8,218 nt of DNA, from assembly GCA_004356265.1 (NCBI GenBank), contig SMXK01000031.1, positions 1 through 8,218 of the forward strand. Reading direction: 5' to 3'. The notes beneath the pieces were generated by a model. That model made no database searches. It saw nothing but the letters and a program-made list of their open reading frames with translations, and was not told the DNA's origin. A program made the position numbers and the translations under genes. Source of the DNA: Bacteroidota bacterium. GTDB lineage: Bacteria > Bacteroidota > Rhodothermia > Rhodothermales > UBA10348. Shown here piece by piece: positions 8,001 to 8,218 of the stretch (its first letter is position 1; each line of letters starts with the position of its first letter).

Positions 8001-8218
8001 TGTGATCTGGGAGGCCCAGTTCGGTGACTTCGCCAATGGAGCTCAGATCATTTTTGATCAGTTTCTGTCTGCTGCCGCCGAAAAATGGGACCAGCACAGC
8101 AACCTCGTTCTGTTACTCCCGCACGGCTTTGAGGGTCAGGGACCTGAACATTCGTCTGCGCGACTTGAACGATTTCTGCAAATGGCGGCGGAAGGCAACA
8201 TGGCAATTTGTTCGTTTA
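5047..8218 (+). CDS. kgd: Fused 2-oxoglutarate dehydrogenase Kgd: E2-like succinyltransferase plus E1 (3' end cut off)
   Basis: This TCA-cycle enzyme decarboxylates 2-oxoglutarate with thiamine diphosphate (ThDP) and feeds succinyl-CoA formation. The 1057 visible codons carry an E1-type N-terminal segment (Y10 to Y36, EELYAQFLEDP), an Ala/Pro-rich linker (about 38-90), and an E2-like acyltransferase domain (about 90-325). That domain shows GVPTATSV, ITNPG (240-244), VPRLMPGQG and catalytic H299 in TYDHRVIQGAESG. The E1 domain starts near 358, with RGHLQADVNPL (377-387), H535 in GMAHRGRLN and H575 in GDVKYHLG. SNPSHLEAVNP (596-606), HGDAAFAGQG (660-669) and NNQIGF (694-699) include the ThDP/Mg ligands D662 and N695. 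GHNEGDDP (763-770), GQDSRRGTF (921-929) and WEAQFGDFANG (988-998) follow. No lipoyl domain is present, so a lipoylated E2 must act in trans. By comparison with E. coli SucA, roughly 150 C-terminal residues are missing beyond the window. The match to mycobacterial Kgd is very close. A charged insert sits at about 619-655. The GTG start follows a good Shine-Dalgarno sequence. Confidence 0.95.
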   Translation, partial: MSNLGFNTGYIEELYAQFLEDPESVGDVWQEFFSDYQPSESFLARRAGETALRASTPVVAPPDDQVAGAVLLPQPDAPAPPADPPFEEKPIRGAAARIVENMEASLGVPTATSVRDVPVKLMAENRILLNTHQRNIGGEKISYTHIIAFAIVKALNDFANMNTTFRASDDSGMHVIPSAINLGLAIDVEKRGKRLLLVPNIKKAGTMNFATLLGAYNDLVRRARAGRLEVADLTGTTATITNPGMIGTDMSVPRLMPGQGVIVGIGSIAYPAQYYAIPPDMMSRTGISQIMTITSTYDHRVIQGAESGAFLSRIEQYLRGEHDFYDLIFQDMAIPLPPFKLAADTTPHVGMSDKRTEIDMIRKQARVLQLIRAYRVRGHLQADVNPLGYEWNYNPELDPATYGLTIWDLDREFVTGGLGGSDLLPLRTILDILRASYSKKVGVEFMHISVPEEQHWIQNRIEPNGTERPLTDTEKGRMLEKLNAAEAFETFLHTKYIGHKRFSLEGSETIIPLLDRILSDAAESGVQEVVIGMAHRGRLNVLANIINKPYEVIFSEFEGNLDPNTTQGSGDVKYHLGSSGEHVSPAGDTLKVVLASNPSHLEAVNPVVEGMVRAKQEALRIMHNRSGAQAGDANEIEEELEHLQRHQGDVLKAVIPLLIHGDAAFAGQGVIAETLHLSQLPGYRTGGTIHLVINNQIGFTTGPDDARSSTYATDIARMIQAPIFHVNGDDPEACIRIARMALDYRQEFGKDVVIDMLSFRVRGHNEGDDPTYTQPVLYKKIEGKRSVRKIYTELLLRRGDMTVESAEKILNDYKSRLQEAFESTKEVKERTAPILAELSTDPLPEYQIPVVETATSLEDMEKVLVALTVFPEDLAVHKKLRVQFAKRKTSMQDENRIDWALAEMMAFGTLLQSGIRVRLSGQDSRRGTFSHRHAVVYDQNTNAEYIPLNHISDTQNQFSVYDSLLSEYAVCGFEYGYSVSKPDALVIWEAQFGDFANGAQIIFDQFLSAAAEKWDQHSNLVLLLPHGFEGQGPEHSSARLERFLQMAAEGNMAICSF

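Overview
The window holds four genes, all on the + strand: two complete and two cut by the window edges. No RNA gene, mobile element, CRISPR array or convincing terminator is visible. The gene content suggests a Gram-negative, aerobic bacterium of the Bacteroidota/Rhodothermota/Balneolota group. Two things point there: a TamL-type Omp85 protein, a form characteristic of this group, and a fused Kgd-type 2-oxoglutarate dehydrogenase. Kgd is best known from Actinobacteria, but from general knowledge it also occurs in Rhodothermota/Balneolota-like lineages. Base composition looks near 50% GC. The lineage is an inference; no taxonomic marker lies in the window.

Layout. Bases 1-2345 encode the 3' part of TamL (POTRA-like domains plus an outer-membrane beta-barrel); its lipoprotein signal and first residues lie upstream of the window. 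A 144-bp gap follows. Bases 2490-3899 encode a TRAM-domain, iron-sulfur 23S rRNA uracil-C5 methyltransferase of the RlmD type. Its last 8 bases overlap the ATG of an extended short-chain dehydrogenase/reductase (3892-4905), so these two genes are probably co-transcribed. A second gap of 141 bp contains a TTTGAA/TTCAAA inverted repeat and a small hairpin with a GAAA loop that enfolds the Shine-Dalgarno sequence of the next gene. From 5047 an open frame runs off the right edge (1057 codons visible). It encodes the fused E2-like/E1 2-oxoglutarate dehydrogenase (Kgd): an E1 N-terminal helix segment, an Ala/Pro-rich linker, a lipoyl-less succinyltransferase-like domain and a thiamine-diphosphate E1 domain.

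The genes do not form one pathway: outer-membrane assembly, rRNA modification, an unassigned NAD(P)-dependent reductase/epimerase, and the TCA cycle. These are mostly housekeeping genes. The observations most worth a second look are the hairpin over the kgd ribosome-binding site, the Kgd architecture outside Actinobacteria, and an extra charged segment of about 20 residues inside its E1 domain. I did not find evidence of a wholly new system.
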